Source: Pseudoselenomonas ruminantium (GTDB taxonomy: Bacteria > Bacillota > Negativicutes > Selenomonadales > Selenomonadaceae). Taken from it: DNA of 44,829 nt. Below, in pieces: positions 15,074 through 23,656 of this stretch (positions are counted from its first letter, which is position 1; the number at the start of each line of letters is the position of its first letter). Location: contig SVBX01000027.1 in the NCBI GenBank assembly GCA_015058655.1, positions 1-44,829 on the forward strand, in the 5' to 3' direction. Position numbers and translations under genes: made by a program. The notes under the pieces are model-generated. The model was not told the origin of the DNA, did not search any database, and saw only the letters and a list, made by a program, of their open reading frames with translations.

Positions 15074-15943
15074 TCACCGCAGGCCACGCATCAGGATATA
15101 AGTCACCAGCTCGTCCATGGTGACCTCCTCTTCCAGGCGGCGCTCCTCCAGGGCCTTGCGCAGGCTCTTAGGGATGCGCACAGACAGCGTGCCCGCCTGT
15201 TCTTTGGCAGGTGAATCTGCCTTGCGGCTCCCCATCTGTTCGACAGCCGGTTCCTGCACAGCAGCTTCTCTGGCCGCATTTTTTTCCTTGGCCTTGCTTT
15301 TCTTGAGCTGCTTTTCCTCCGGCTTCGGCTGCTGGGATGCCAGCTTTTTCTTGCCGCTGTCCTTGGCAGCTTTCTCCTTGGTCACTTTTTCCTTAGCTGC
15401 TTTTTCCTTGGCTGCCTTTGGGGATTTCACCTTGGCCTTTTTCGCGTCCTCGGCCTTATCCTCTGCCGCCTGCTTGTTATTTTCCGTGCTTTGCTTCATT
15501 TCTTCCTCCGGGGGATAGACGAAAAATTCATTGTAGGCATTCCTAAGGCTCTCGCTGGCCTGCTTGGTGCCTACGCCAATGATATACGAAGGAGTATCCT
15601 TGTTGAGCGAATCCGCTATGCGTACGAAATCCGAATCCGTGGTGATGATAAAGAATTTCCTGACCCCCTCCTGGTAGAGGAGCTGGGCCGAATCATACAA
15701 AGCGGAATCCAAGGAATTCTTGCCGAAAAAAGTCCTGCTGATCTGCCTGAAGGTGAACCCCGGCCTGCGCATGAGCTTTTCCCACCGCTTCTGCTCCGGA
15801 CGGGCATCCCAGTCGGACACCACGATGACCCGGCAGGGCTGGTAGCGCTCTACCTTCTGCAAGGTGTAATTCAGCATTTCAAGAGGTGAATTTTCTATAT
15901 CGTAAATTATTGCAACTATATCGCTGCTGGAATCCAGAGTCAT
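15074..15943 (-). CDS. NYN-domain putative RNase with Lys/Ala-rich linker and C-terminal RHH-like domain
   Basis: A 289-aa protein in three parts. Residues 1-145 are a NYN (PIN-like) nuclease domain with the acidic residues in IIYDIENSP, SLDSALYDSA and ITTDSDFVRIAD that would hold the metal. Residues ~150-235 are an extremely Lys/Ala/Glu-rich, histone-H1-like linker with repeated KEKAAKEKVTKEK units. Residues ~252-289 (LSVRIPKSLRKALEERR, then a second helix) look like a ribbon-helix-helix fold of the CopG/Arc type. NYN domains cut RNA; the linker and RHH end could hold the enzyme on nucleic acid or give autoregulation. That combination is inference. GGAAGG precedes the ATG by five bases. Confidence 0.75.
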   Translation of the reverse strand: MTLDSSSDIVAIIYDIENSPLEMLNYTLQKVERYQPCRVIVVSDWDARPEQKRWEKLMRRPGFTFRQISRTFFGKNSLDSALYDSAQLLYQEGVRKFFIITTDSDFVRIADSLNKDTPSYIIGVGTKQASESLRNAYNEFFVYPPEEEMKQSTENNKQAAEDKAEDAKKAKVKSPKAAKEKAAKEKVTKEKAAKDSGKKKLASQQPKPEEKQLKKSKAKEKNAAREAAVQEPAVEQMGSRKADSPAKEQAGTLSVRIPKSLRKALEERRLEEEVTMDELVTYILMRGLR

Positions 15944-15970
15944 GCCATCCTTCCTTTGTTTCCCAATAAG

Positions 15971-17014
15971 TTATTCCCCTTCCAGCGGGGCTCCTACCCG
16001 GCGGGCCAAGAACTTCTCTTCCTGCTCCAGGGTCTTGGCCTGCTTCAGCTGACGGTCTGCCTCCCTGATAGTGGCCGCTTTCTTGTCCGTCATCCAGGCG
16101 CTGTAGCCTGCAGCATAGGCAATGTGCAGGTCGCAGATCTTCAACCGCAGGTGATGCAGCGTATGAGCTGCCGCCGGCACCGTAACCGCCTCAAGCTCGC
16201 TCTTGCGCTGCTGCCAGTCTGCCTTGATGGTGTCTTCCATGAAGTTCTTCAAGGCCTTGCGAGTCTCATCGCTCCCCAGCGTGCCCCGGGACAGGAGATT
16301 ATTGAACTGTTCCTGAGCCTGCACCATGGCCGCGTCATGACGGGAGATGATTTCCGCCGTAGTATCTGCGTACTGCACCAGCTGCGCTTTGCGCGCTTTG
16401 GTGAGGAACAGGACAAACTCATGGAAATTGCTTACTTCCGTCACCTTCCAGGTGCCATCCTGCTGCTCAGTGAACTGCACATCCAGCACAAATTCTTCGT
16501 TGGCCTCCTGCTGGAAAATCCTCACCTTGGCTATGGCAGTGCCCGCATCTTTATCCTTGGCTATGCTGTCCACCTTGCGGAAACTGGATTGGCTGAGGCC
16601 GGTTTTTTCCAGCACCTGGGCAGCTTCAAAGCCCTGGCTGCCCTCTTCGCTCTCCTGCCCCCAGGAACCAGTGGACACATACAGTTCCACCGCCTGCTTG
16701 AAGCTGGTAATCAGGGGAGCCTTGAGCATCTGAGTGAAATTTCCCACGGTGAACTTAGCCTCCGAGGACAGCGGCTGCTCCGCATCCATAAGCCCCTCCA
16801 TGAGGTCATCATAAGACTTGTCCAGCAAAGCATCCATATCCACATAGCGCTCAAAAGTCTTATAATCATGCTCCTCCAATGCCTGCTCTATCTTCTGCAG
16901 CGCATAATCAGGGGTTTTGGTATAAATATGAGCATACCAGTAGCCGCAGCCCAAGGCCAGGAAAGCCAGCACTGCCAGCAGCAAATATAATTTCATCCGC
17001 AATGATTTTCCCAC
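15971..17014 (-). CDS. Membrane-anchored protein of unknown function (DUF2939-like N-terminus)
   Basis: A ~347-aa protein with one N-terminal membrane helix (KLYLLLAVLAFLALGCGYWY) and a large extracytoplasmic part. The segment after the helix, TKTPDYALQKIEQALEEHDY, resembles DUF2939-like proteins. The C-terminal third is helical and charged. The open frame reaches 17080, but the promoter's -10 box at 17064-17069 lies inside it, and GGGAGGG (17023-17029) is eight bases before the GTG at 17014, so that GTG is preferred. First gene of a four-gene operon with the NYN, DUF3783-like and coiled-coil genes. Confidence 0.7.
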   Translation of the reverse strand: MGKSLRMKLYLLLAVLAFLALGCGYWYAHIYTKTPDYALQKIEQALEEHDYKTFERYVDMDALLDKSYDDLMEGLMDAEQPLSSEAKFTVGNFTQMLKAPLITSFKQAVELYVSTGSWGQESEEGSQGFEAAQVLEKTGLSQSSFRKVDSIAKDKDAGTAIAKVRIFQQEANEEFVLDVQFTEQQDGTWKVTEVSNFHEFVLFLTKARKAQLVQYADTTAEIISRHDAAMVQAQEQFNNLLSRGTLGSDETRKALKNFMEDTIKADWQQRKSELEAVTVPAAAHTLHHLRLKICDLHIAYAAGYSAWMTDKKAATIREADRQLKQAKTLEQEEKFLARRVGAPLEGE

Positions 17015-17063
17015 AGCGGTATCCCTCCCAAATAGAGACCGTACAAATGCCAACATACCTTCT

Positions 17064-17091
17064 AGTATAGCATAATACAAATAAATCTCAA
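17064..17091 (-). promoter_or_regulatory. Promoter of the four-gene unknown/NYN operon
   Basis: On the minus strand, TTGAGA (17086-17091), 16 bases, TATACT (17064-17069). Transcription would start near 17057. That rules out the longest reading of the first gene and supports the GTG at 17014. Confidence 0.75.
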
Positions 17092-17113
17092 GGAGTTAGA
17101 GGTTTACTTTTCT

Positions 17114-17143
17114 TTGGACTATGTCTCTCTTATCTGCTAAACT
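17114..17143 (+). promoter_or_regulatory. Promoter of tmcAL
   Basis: TTGGAC (17114-17119), 18 bases, TAAACT (17138-17143). It lies back to back with the minus-strand promoter at 17064-17091. Confidence 0.6.
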
Positions 17144-17181
17144 AAAACAAGATGTTTCAATACTGTAGAAAGAAGCAAGAT

Positions 17182-18405
17182 ATGCATTGCGTGGGAATCA
17201 TTGCCGAGTATAACCCCTTCCATCTGGGGCATGCTTATCAAATAAAAGAAATACGGAAGCGCCTGCCTGAGGCAGGCATCATCGCCTTGATGAGCGGCAG
17301 CTTCACCCAAAGGGGCGAGCCTGCTCTGCTGGACAAGTGGGAGCGGGCCGGGCTTGCCCTCAAGGGCGGCTGCGACCTGGTGCTGGAGCTGCCCTTTGCC
17401 TTTGCCTGCTGCAGCGCCCAGGCTTTCGCCAGAGGAGGCGCGCAGCTTTTGTCCCGCCTGGGCATAGCAGGCACCCTTGCTTTTGGAGCAGAATGCGACG
17501 ACCTCGAAAGGCTGCGAGAAGCCGCCCAAGCCATAGACAGTCCCTCCTTCCAGCAGCAGCTCCACCAAAAAATAAAAAACGGAACAGCTTACGCTTCTGC
17601 CATAGAAGAATTGCTTTCATTCAAAGATAATAGCGACTTTATAAGGAAACCGAACAACATTCTGGCCCTTGAGTACCTGCGTGCCTTAAATGGAACGCCC
17701 AACCTCTCCCCCCTGCTGATCCAGCGCCGGGGCGCAGGCTATCACAGCCGGGAGCTGCAAGCCCCCCTGCCCAGCGCCTCCGCCCTGCGCCTTGCCCTCT
17801 ATGAAAGGAGACTGACGCAAAGCGAAGCGGAACAGGCTGCTCCCCCTGCCACCGCCCGACGGCTGCTGGAGCTCACTGAGAGGGAACTGCCCTGCATGGA
17901 CAGGCTCTATCCCTCCCTGCAGCTGGCCCTCCTGAGGAAAAGCTCTGAAGGTCTCCGGCTGATTTACGGTATGGAGGAAGGGCTGGAGAACCGCCTGCAG
18001 CAGGCAGCCGCCGCCCCCTGCTACAGGGAATTCATCAAAGAGGCCGTCAGCCGCCGTTATCCTGCCACCCGCCTGCAAAGGCTCTGCCTGCACCTCCTAT
18101 TGGGATTTGACAGGGAAACCGCTGCCGCCTTCCACCAGGCAGGCCCCCTCTACGCCAGGCTTTTGGCAGTAGGGCCAAGGGGGAGGGAGATGCTGAAGGA
18201 AATCAAGGCGCATTCATCCCTGCCCTTGATAGCCAAGACCACCCAATTCCTAAACAGCAACCAGCGCAAAAAAAATCTGCAAGAGCTATCCCCTCTGCAG
18301 CAAATGCTCTCCTTCGACACCTGGGCCACGGAGCTGAGGGAACTGACCATGCCCCGTTCCAAAGCTACAAACGACTTCAACCAATCGCCTATTTTCTTCA
18401 TGTAA
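17182..18405 (+). CDS. tmcAL: tRNA(Met) cytidine acetate ligase (TmcAL/YlbM)
   Basis: A ~407-aa enzyme that activates acetate with ATP and acetylates C34 of elongator tRNA(Met) in Firmicutes, ensuring correct AUG reading. The nucleotidyltransferase start VGIIAEYNPFHLGHAYQ carries the HIGH-like HLGH. LMSGSFTQRGEPALLDKW and VLELPFAFACCSAQAFA follow as in YlbM, and the length is normal. The frame is open from an ATG at 17152, but the family N-terminus begins at MHCVGIIAEYN, so the ATG at 17182 is preferred; ribosome-site evidence is modest (GAAAGAAG). A DUF815 ATPase gene follows 16 bases after the stop. Confidence 0.93.
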   Translation: MHCVGIIAEYNPFHLGHAYQIKEIRKRLPEAGIIALMSGSFTQRGEPALLDKWERAGLALKGGCDLVLELPFAFACCSAQAFARGGAQLLSRLGIAGTLAFGAECDDLERLREAAQAIDSPSFQQQLHQKIKNGTAYASAIEELLSFKDNSDFIRKPNNILALEYLRALNGTPNLSPLLIQRRGAGYHSRELQAPLPSASALRLALYERRLTQSEAEQAAPPATARRLLELTERELPCMDRLYPSLQLALLRKSSEGLRLIYGMEEGLENRLQQAAAAPCYREFIKEAVSRRYPATRLQRLCLHLLLGFDRETAAAFHQAGPLYARLLAVGPRGREMLKEIKAHSSLPLIAKTTQFLNSNQRKKNLQELSPLQQMLSFDTWATELRELTMPRSKATNDFNQSPIFFM

Positions 18406-18420
18406 GAAAGGAGCTTTCTT

Positions 18421-19677
18421 ATGTCTTTCGATGCCCATGATTTGGATTTGAACGAACTCATTGTCTGCCGCAACCTCCTTGAAGATGAGGTAATCAGCCA
18501 TATTGCCAACCCAGCCACTACTCCCGAAGGATTCCGCAGCGAGGCTGCCGCCTGCACCGCCAGGCTCATCCAGCTGGCCGAAACCCAAGGACTGGGAGGG
18601 AATCTCCTCCGCACCTACCTGCTCTATCTGCTGGTGCATGAGAAGAATCTGGCTGCCCAGGCAGTGGAGGAATTCGCCAAGGAGGGACAGATCGGCGGCA
18701 GCCTCCTCAATGCCTTTATCCATGACCTCACCATCCTCCTGCCCCTGCTGGAGCTGCCCGCCAGCACCTTCCTGGCCCTGCCCCTGCTGGATGAATACAC
18801 GCCCACCAAAATACAGGCCAGCGAAGCCTCTGCCGCCCTGCAGGAGCTGACCAAGGATGCCCACGAGGCCACGGACTACGCCATCGCCCTGCTGACCTAC
18901 TACCGCTGCTACGGCTATGGGGAAATCGCCTCCTACCGGGCCTTCCGCTGGGACGACAAGTCCCATCTGCTGGTGGGCATACGCCATTTCGAGGGCCAGC
19001 GGCTCTCCGACCTCATAGGCTATGCCCATCAGAAGGAACTGCTGACAGGCAACACGGAAGCATTCGTGGCAGGCCGCCCTGCCAACAACTGCCTGCTGGT
19101 AGGTGCCCGCGGCACTGGCAAATCCTCTGCAGTCAAGGCCCTTGCCAACGAATACTACAGCCAGGGCCTGCGCCTGGTGCAGCTCACCAAGCGCCAGCTG
19201 CGCAACCTGCCGGAGCTGATGGAAGCCCTCAGGAGCTTCGCCAGCAAGCGTTTCATCATCTTCCTCGACGACCTCTCCTTCGAGGAATCCGATACGGAGT
19301 ACAAGTCCTTGAAATCCGCCATCGAAGGCGGCGTAGAAGCCCGCCCGGAAAATGTTCTCATCTACGCCACCTCCAACCGCCGCCACCTCATCCGTGAGAC
19401 CTGGCGTGACCGCCTGGACGAGCAGGACGAGCTTTACAAGAAGGACAGCATGAACGAAACCATCTCCCTCTCCGACCGCTTCGGCCTCATAATCCAGTAC
19501 TACGCTCCCGACCAGGAGGAATATCTGGCCATCATCGCCCATATGCTGAAAAAGCAAGGCATCGAGCTAAGCGGCGAAGACCTCCGCATCGAGGGCCTGC
19601 GCTGGGAAATGGCCCACAGCGGCAGAAGCGGCAGGACAGCAGAGCAGTTTGTAAGGCACTATCTAGGGAAGAATTGA
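18421..19677 (+). CDS. DUF815-family AAA+ ATPase
   Basis: A 418-aa protein. Residues 1-190 are helical and less conserved. The AAA+ domain begins near 195, with Walker A GARGTGKSS (~228-236), Walker B FIIFLDDLSFE (~279-289), the sensor-like IYATSNRRHLI (~319) and LSDRFGL. These are hallmarks of DUF815 ATPases, which are widespread but without an agreed function. GAAAGGAG precedes the ATG, and the gene follows tmcAL in the same direction. A palindromic element starts 18 bases after its stop. Confidence 0.88.
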   Translation: MSFDAHDLDLNELIVCRNLLEDEVISHIANPATTPEGFRSEAAACTARLIQLAETQGLGGNLLRTYLLYLLVHEKNLAAQAVEEFAKEGQIGGSLLNAFIHDLTILLPLLELPASTFLALPLLDEYTPTKIQASEASAALQELTKDAHEATDYAIALLTYYRCYGYGEIASYRAFRWDDKSHLLVGIRHFEGQRLSDLIGYAHQKELLTGNTEAFVAGRPANNCLLVGARGTGKSSAVKALANEYYSQGLRLVQLTKRQLRNLPELMEALRSFASKRFIIFLDDLSFEESDTEYKSLKSAIEGGVEARPENVLIYATSNRRHLIRETWRDRLDEQDELYKKDSMNETISLSDRFGLIIQYYAPDQEEYLAIIAHMLKKQGIELSGEDLRIEGLRWEMAHSGRSGRTAEQFVRHYLGKN

Positions 19678-19695
19678 CAGCAAAGCCCCCCAAAA

Positions 19696-19868
19696 GCCTT
19701 CCCCTTGAGGGGGCGCGTAAGCGCGGGAGTCCAGTGGACTCCCTGGACAGGTGGCAGTCCGGAGGACTGACGGATGAGGTGCTACTGTACTCGCTACGGT
19801 ACCTAACCATATTATATACGCCCCACCTCATCCGCCCCTACGGGGCACCTTCCCCTCAAGGGGAAGGC
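19696..19868. repeat. Long palindromic interspersed element, copy A (upstream of hsdM)
   Basis: A 173-bp element bounded by perfect 17-base inverted repeats, GCCTTCCCCTTGAGGGG at 19696-19712 and its complement at 19852-19868. Inside are nested arms such as GGATGAGGTG / CACCTCATCC and GGAGTCCAGTGGACTCC around an AT-richer centre (~19790-19825). Copy B (27654-27856) shares the ends and arms but not the centre; a partial copy is at 33580-33625. It looks like a MITE or similar non-autonomous palindromic repeat, and no protein is encoded. TATTATATA in the centre might provide a -10 for hsdM; this is weak. Confidence 0.85.
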
Positions 19869-19895
19869 ATGAATAAAACACTGGAGGAAACAAAT

Positions 19896-21356
19896 ATGCT
19901 AGTTGGCGAAGAACGAAACAAAGTAGACCAAATCTGGGACACCTTCTGGACAGGCGGCCTCACCAACCCCCTGCTGGTCATTGAGCAGTTCACCTACCTG
20001 CTGTTCATCAAGCAGCTGGACGATATAGAGACGGAAAACGAAGCCAATGCCGCCCTGCTGGGCTTTGAGGACGAGGAGAAAATCTTTGGCCCTGACCAGC
20101 AGAACTACCGCTGGAGCAAATTCAAGAACCTGGCCCCGGCGGTGCAGTTCCAATTGCTGTCGGAGGAAATCTTCCCCTTCATCAAAAATCTCCACCCCGA
20201 TGATGATGCCTCCTACACCCGCTTCATGAAGGATGCTACCTTCCAGATTTCCGCCCCGGACAAACTGGCGAAAATCATCGAGGGCATCGACAAACTGGAA
20301 CTGAACGAAGAAGACAGCAAGGGCGACCTCTATGAGTATATGCTGTCCAAACTGGCCTCCTCCAAAATCAACGGCCAGTTCCGCACACCGAGACATATCA
20401 TCAAGATGATGGTAGAAATGGCCGCTCCCCAGCCCAGCGACACCATCGTAGACCCCGCCATGGGCACAGCAGGATTTTTGGTGGCGGCAGAAGAATTTAT
20501 CCGCAAGAACCACAGCGATATGCTGCTGGACGATGAACAGGCAGCGCATTTTTCCAGCACCATGTTCCACGGCTTCGACACCGACCCCACCATGCTGAGA
20601 ATCGGCACCATGAACATGATGCTCCACGGAGTGCATTATCCCCGCATAGACTACAAGGACAGTCTCTCCAAGAACAACTACGACAAAGACAGCTACACAC
20701 TGGTACTGGCTAATCCCCCCTTCAAGGGCTCCTTGGACAACGAGACGGTGGAAGAAAGCCTGCTACGCGTCACCAAGACCAAAAAGACGGAGCTGCTTTT
20801 CCTGGCCCTCTTCCTGCGCATCCTGAAACTGGGCGGCCGCGCCGCCGTCATCGTCCCCGACGGCGTCCTCTTCGGTTCCTCCAAAGCCCACCAGTCCATC
20901 AGAAAAGAACTGGTAGACAACAACAAACTCACCGCCGTCGTCTCCATGCCCAGCGGCGTCTTCAAACCCTACGCCGGAGTGTCCACGGCGATACTCTTCT
21001 TCACCAAAACAGGCGCAGGCGGCACCGACAAGGTGTGGTTCTACGATATGCAGGCTGACGGCTACAGCCTGGATGACAAGCGACAGGAGATTGAGGAAAA
21101 CGATATTCCCGATATTATTGCACGATTCCATAACCTTGGGCAGGAAGAAGGAAGGAAGCGGACGGAAAAGAGCTTCTTCGTGCCTGTGGAGGAGATACGG
21201 GAGAATGGGTATGATTTGTCCATCAATAAGTATAAGGAGATTGAGTATGCGGCAGTGGAGTATCCGAGCACGGTGGAATTGATGACAAAATTGGACGAGC
21301 TTAACATAGCAATCAGTGAGGACATGGAAAAACTGCGAGAAATGCTGGGAGATTGA
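19896..21356 (+). CDS. hsdM: Type I restriction-modification DNA methyltransferase subunit HsdM
   Basis: A ~486-aa N6-adenine methyltransferase subunit. The helical N-terminal HsdM domain (WDTFWTGGLTNPLLVIEQFT) is followed by QFRTPRHIIKMMVEM, the AdoMet-binding DPAMGTAGFL (~185-194) and the catalytic NPPF (~272-275); the size is normal. With HsdS it methylates host DNA, and with HsdR it forms the restriction complex. The open frame extends upstream through the palindromic element to 19674, but that part is not HsdM-like. GGAGG lies eight bases before the ATG at 19896; an ATG at 19869 is a weaker alternative. The stop overlaps the frame of hsdS. Confidence 0.96.
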   Translation: MLVGEERNKVDQIWDTFWTGGLTNPLLVIEQFTYLLFIKQLDDIETENEANAALLGFEDEEKIFGPDQQNYRWSKFKNLAPAVQFQLLSEEIFPFIKNLHPDDDASYTRFMKDATFQISAPDKLAKIIEGIDKLELNEEDSKGDLYEYMLSKLASSKINGQFRTPRHIIKMMVEMAAPQPSDTIVDPAMGTAGFLVAAEEFIRKNHSDMLLDDEQAAHFSSTMFHGFDTDPTMLRIGTMNMMLHGVHYPRIDYKDSLSKNNYDKDSYTLVLANPPFKGSLDNETVEESLLRVTKTKKTELLFLALFLRILKLGGRAAVIVPDGVLFGSSKAHQSIRKELVDNNKLTAVVSMPSGVFKPYAGVSTAILFFTKTGAGGTDKVWFYDMQADGYSLDDKRQEIEENDIPDIIARFHNLGQEEGRKRTEKSFFVPVEEIRENGYDLSINKYKEIEYAAVEYPSTVELMTKLDELNIAISEDMEKLREMLGD

Positions 21357-21358
21357 TA

Positions 21359-22432
21359 ATGAGGTTACAAGATGTTTGTGTGAGTATGTCATCTAATATC
21401 GCACAAAAAGATATCAAAGACTGCATAGGTAATTATCCTATTTATGGCGCCAGTGGCCTTATTGGAAATGTGGATTATTACAAACAAGAAGCCCCCTATA
21501 TTGGCATTGTCAAAGATGGTGCTGGCGTTGGCAGAGTATATATACTCCCTGCCAAATCATCGGTTATTGGAACAATGCAATATATAATTCCAAATAATAA
21601 CATTGACTTAAATTATCTCTACTATGCACTTCAGCATATGCACTTAGAGAAGTATTCCACAGGAGCAACCATTCCCCATATCTATTTTCGTGACTACCAA
21701 TTCGAGCCGATTTCGTTGCCAACTCTGCACGAACAAAGAAGGAAATCAAGTATTCTACAACATATTGACAAAATGATTTCAATTCGCAGTATGCAAGTTG
21801 AAATTATGGATACCTTAGTCAAATCACGGTTTGTAGAGATGTTTGGGGAGCCCGTGACGAATCCGATGGGATGGGAGAAAGCACCTCTGGCAGACAAGTG
21901 CGATATTGTAACTGGAAACACGCCGTCACGCAATGTCAAAGAATATTATGGTGATGCTATCGAGTGGATTAAGTCAGACAATATAACGGAAGCAACAATC
22001 TTGACAACTGCTGCGGAGTATCTTTCTGAGAAAGGCGTGGAAGTAGGTCGTACTGCGAAGGCTGGCAGTATTTTGATGACTTGCATTGCGGGCAGTTTGC
22101 GTTCCATTGGAAATGTTGCCATTGCTGATCGGAAGGTGGCTTTTAATCAGCAAATCAATGCAATCTTGCCAAGGGAGCAAAATACTTACTTCATGTACGA
22201 GCAATTCAGACTGTCTAAGGAGTATATTTGTAGTGGTGTCAATATGGCATTAAAGGGCATTTTGAGCAAAGGGCAACTTTCCGAGATTGAGTTTGTATTT
22301 CCACCCATCACCCTTCAAAACCAATTCGCCGATTTCGTAGCCCTCACCGACAAATCGAAATTGGCCGTCCAGCAAAGTATCGACACCTTGCAGACATTGA
22401 AGTCCAAGCTGATGCAGGATTATTTTGGTTGA
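21359..22432 (+). CDS. hsdS: Type I restriction-modification specificity subunit HsdS
   Basis: A ~357-aa specificity subunit that picks the DNA target. Two target-recognition domains are visible: the first with NYPIYGASGLIGNVDYY and ending in LPTLHEQRRKSSILQHIDKM, the second starting near MGWEKAPLADKCDIVTGNTP and ending in FPPITLQNQFADFVA. Each is followed by a helical spacer (IRSMQVEIMDTL; TDKSKLAVQQSIDTL). It is somewhat short for the family (often 400 or more), mostly in the first half. The ATG at 21359 lies two bases after the hsdM stop. Base composition is visibly AT-richer than hsdM and hsdR, as is common for exchanged specificity genes. Confidence 0.93.
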   Translation: MRLQDVCVSMSSNIAQKDIKDCIGNYPIYGASGLIGNVDYYKQEAPYIGIVKDGAGVGRVYILPAKSSVIGTMQYIIPNNNIDLNYLYYALQHMHLEKYSTGATIPHIYFRDYQFEPISLPTLHEQRRKSSILQHIDKMISIRSMQVEIMDTLVKSRFVEMFGEPVTNPMGWEKAPLADKCDIVTGNTPSRNVKEYYGDAIEWIKSDNITEATILTTAAEYLSEKGVEVGRTAKAGSILMTCIAGSLRSIGNVAIADRKVAFNQQINAILPREQNTYFMYEQFRLSKEYICSGVNMALKGILSKGQLSEIEFVFPPITLQNQFADFVALTDKSKLAVQQSIDTLQTLKSKLMQDYFG

Positions 22433-22457
22433 ATCATAGAATAGGATGTGATTAATA

Positions 22458-23651
22458 ATGCAGATTGAATCTTTGAAAGTTCGCAACTTCCGTGTATTCA
22501 ACAATATAAAAGTGGGAAATATCCCCCCCATGGCTGTCTTTTTAGGAAAAAATGGCGCGGGAAAAACAACCTTTTTTGACATTTTCGGTTTCCTGCACGA
22601 TAGCCTGAACAGCAATATCCGTTCTGCACTATCTAAACGCGGTGGCTTCCACGAAGTTGTATCTCGTGAACAAGAGGACGATATACATTTTGAAATAAAA
22701 TTTCGCCCCTCCCCCAATGAGCCAATCATCACCTACGAATTAACCATTGGCCTGAACGAAAAATCAGCCCCTGTTGTAAAGAAAGAAATAATGCGCTTCA
22801 GACGTGGACAGAGCGGCGCACCATGGAAGATTCTTGAGTTCGCCAATGGAAGCGGCGTAGCTGTCGAGGGAAATCTTAGTTCCTATGAAGATGTAAAAAA
22901 CACCCCTCGCACCCCACAGCGCATATCTTCCCCTGACATCCTGGCCATAAAGGGGTTAGGACAATTTGAAAATTTCCCTGCAGTTTCCTCTTTACGTCGT
23001 TTGATAGAGGATTGGTATGTATCTGACTTTCATATTGAAAGTGCCAGAAACCGACAGGAAGCCAACTATAGTGAAACATTATCTACCACAGGAGACAATC
23101 TGGCACAAGTATCTAAATATCTATACGAAAACCATCGGGATCGCTTTGATGCCATTATAGAGGCAATGAAGCGGCGTGTCCCCGGAGTAGATAACGTTGA
23201 AACAAAAGTCACAGAAGATGGCTATGTGATTTTGCGCTTTCAAGACAGTAAATTCAAGAACCCATTTTCTTCTAAATTTGTCTCTGACGGCACGATAAAG
23301 ATGTTCACTTATTTGCTACTTTTAAGCGAACCTAACCCCCATGCACTTTTATGTGTAGAAGAACCAGAAAATCAGCTATATCCGGAACTATTAGCAGAAT
23401 TAGCAGAAGAATTCCGCCAGTATTCCAATATCGGCGGACAGGTATTTATTTCTACTCATTCGCCAGATTTTCTGAATTCTATTAGATTGGAAGAATTATA
23501 CTGCTTGGTAAAATGTGATGGCTATACCAAGGTCATTCGAGCTATGGACTTGCCATTAGTTAAATCCCTTTATAATGAAGGTGATCTGCTTGGCAGCTTA
23601 TGGAGTGAAGGAATTCTGCACAAGGAAGCTATAGAGGCCGGGAGGATATAA
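22458..23651 (+). CDS. RecF/OLD-like ABC-type ATPase (AAA_21/AAA_15) within the hsd locus
   Basis: A 397-aa SMC/RecF-like ATPase. Walker A is GKNGAGKTT (~30-38), preceded by IESLKVRNFRVFNNI. The signature-like SDGTIKMF is near residue 275, Walker B CVEEPENQLYP near 300, and the H-loop STHSPDFLN near 334. Such ATPases pair with nucleases in anti-phage systems (OLD, Gabija, PARIS AriA). Here the partner is the DUF4276 gene, whose ATG lies five bases after this stop. It sits between hsdS and hsdR and is clearly AT-richer than hsdM and hsdR. The ATPase family is secure; the defence role is inference from motifs and place. Confidence 0.88.
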   Translation: MQIESLKVRNFRVFNNIKVGNIPPMAVFLGKNGAGKTTFFDIFGFLHDSLNSNIRSALSKRGGFHEVVSREQEDDIHFEIKFRPSPNEPIITYELTIGLNEKSAPVVKKEIMRFRRGQSGAPWKILEFANGSGVAVEGNLSSYEDVKNTPRTPQRISSPDILAIKGLGQFENFPAVSSLRRLIEDWYVSDFHIESARNRQEANYSETLSTTGDNLAQVSKYLYENHRDRFDAIIEAMKRRVPGVDNVETKVTEDGYVILRFQDSKFKNPFSSKFVSDGTIKMFTYLLLLSEPNPHALLCVEEPENQLYPELLAELAEEFRQYSNIGGQVFISTHSPDFLNSIRLEELYCLVKCDGYTKVIRAMDLPLVKSLYNEGDLLGSLWSEGILHKEAIEAGRI

Positions 23652-23656
23652 AAGCA

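Noticed and set aside
19674..19895. Extended N-terminus of hsdM running through the palindromic element
   Set aside because: The added residues are encoded by a repeat also found elsewhere and are not HsdM-like; a good ribosome site fits the ATG at 19896.
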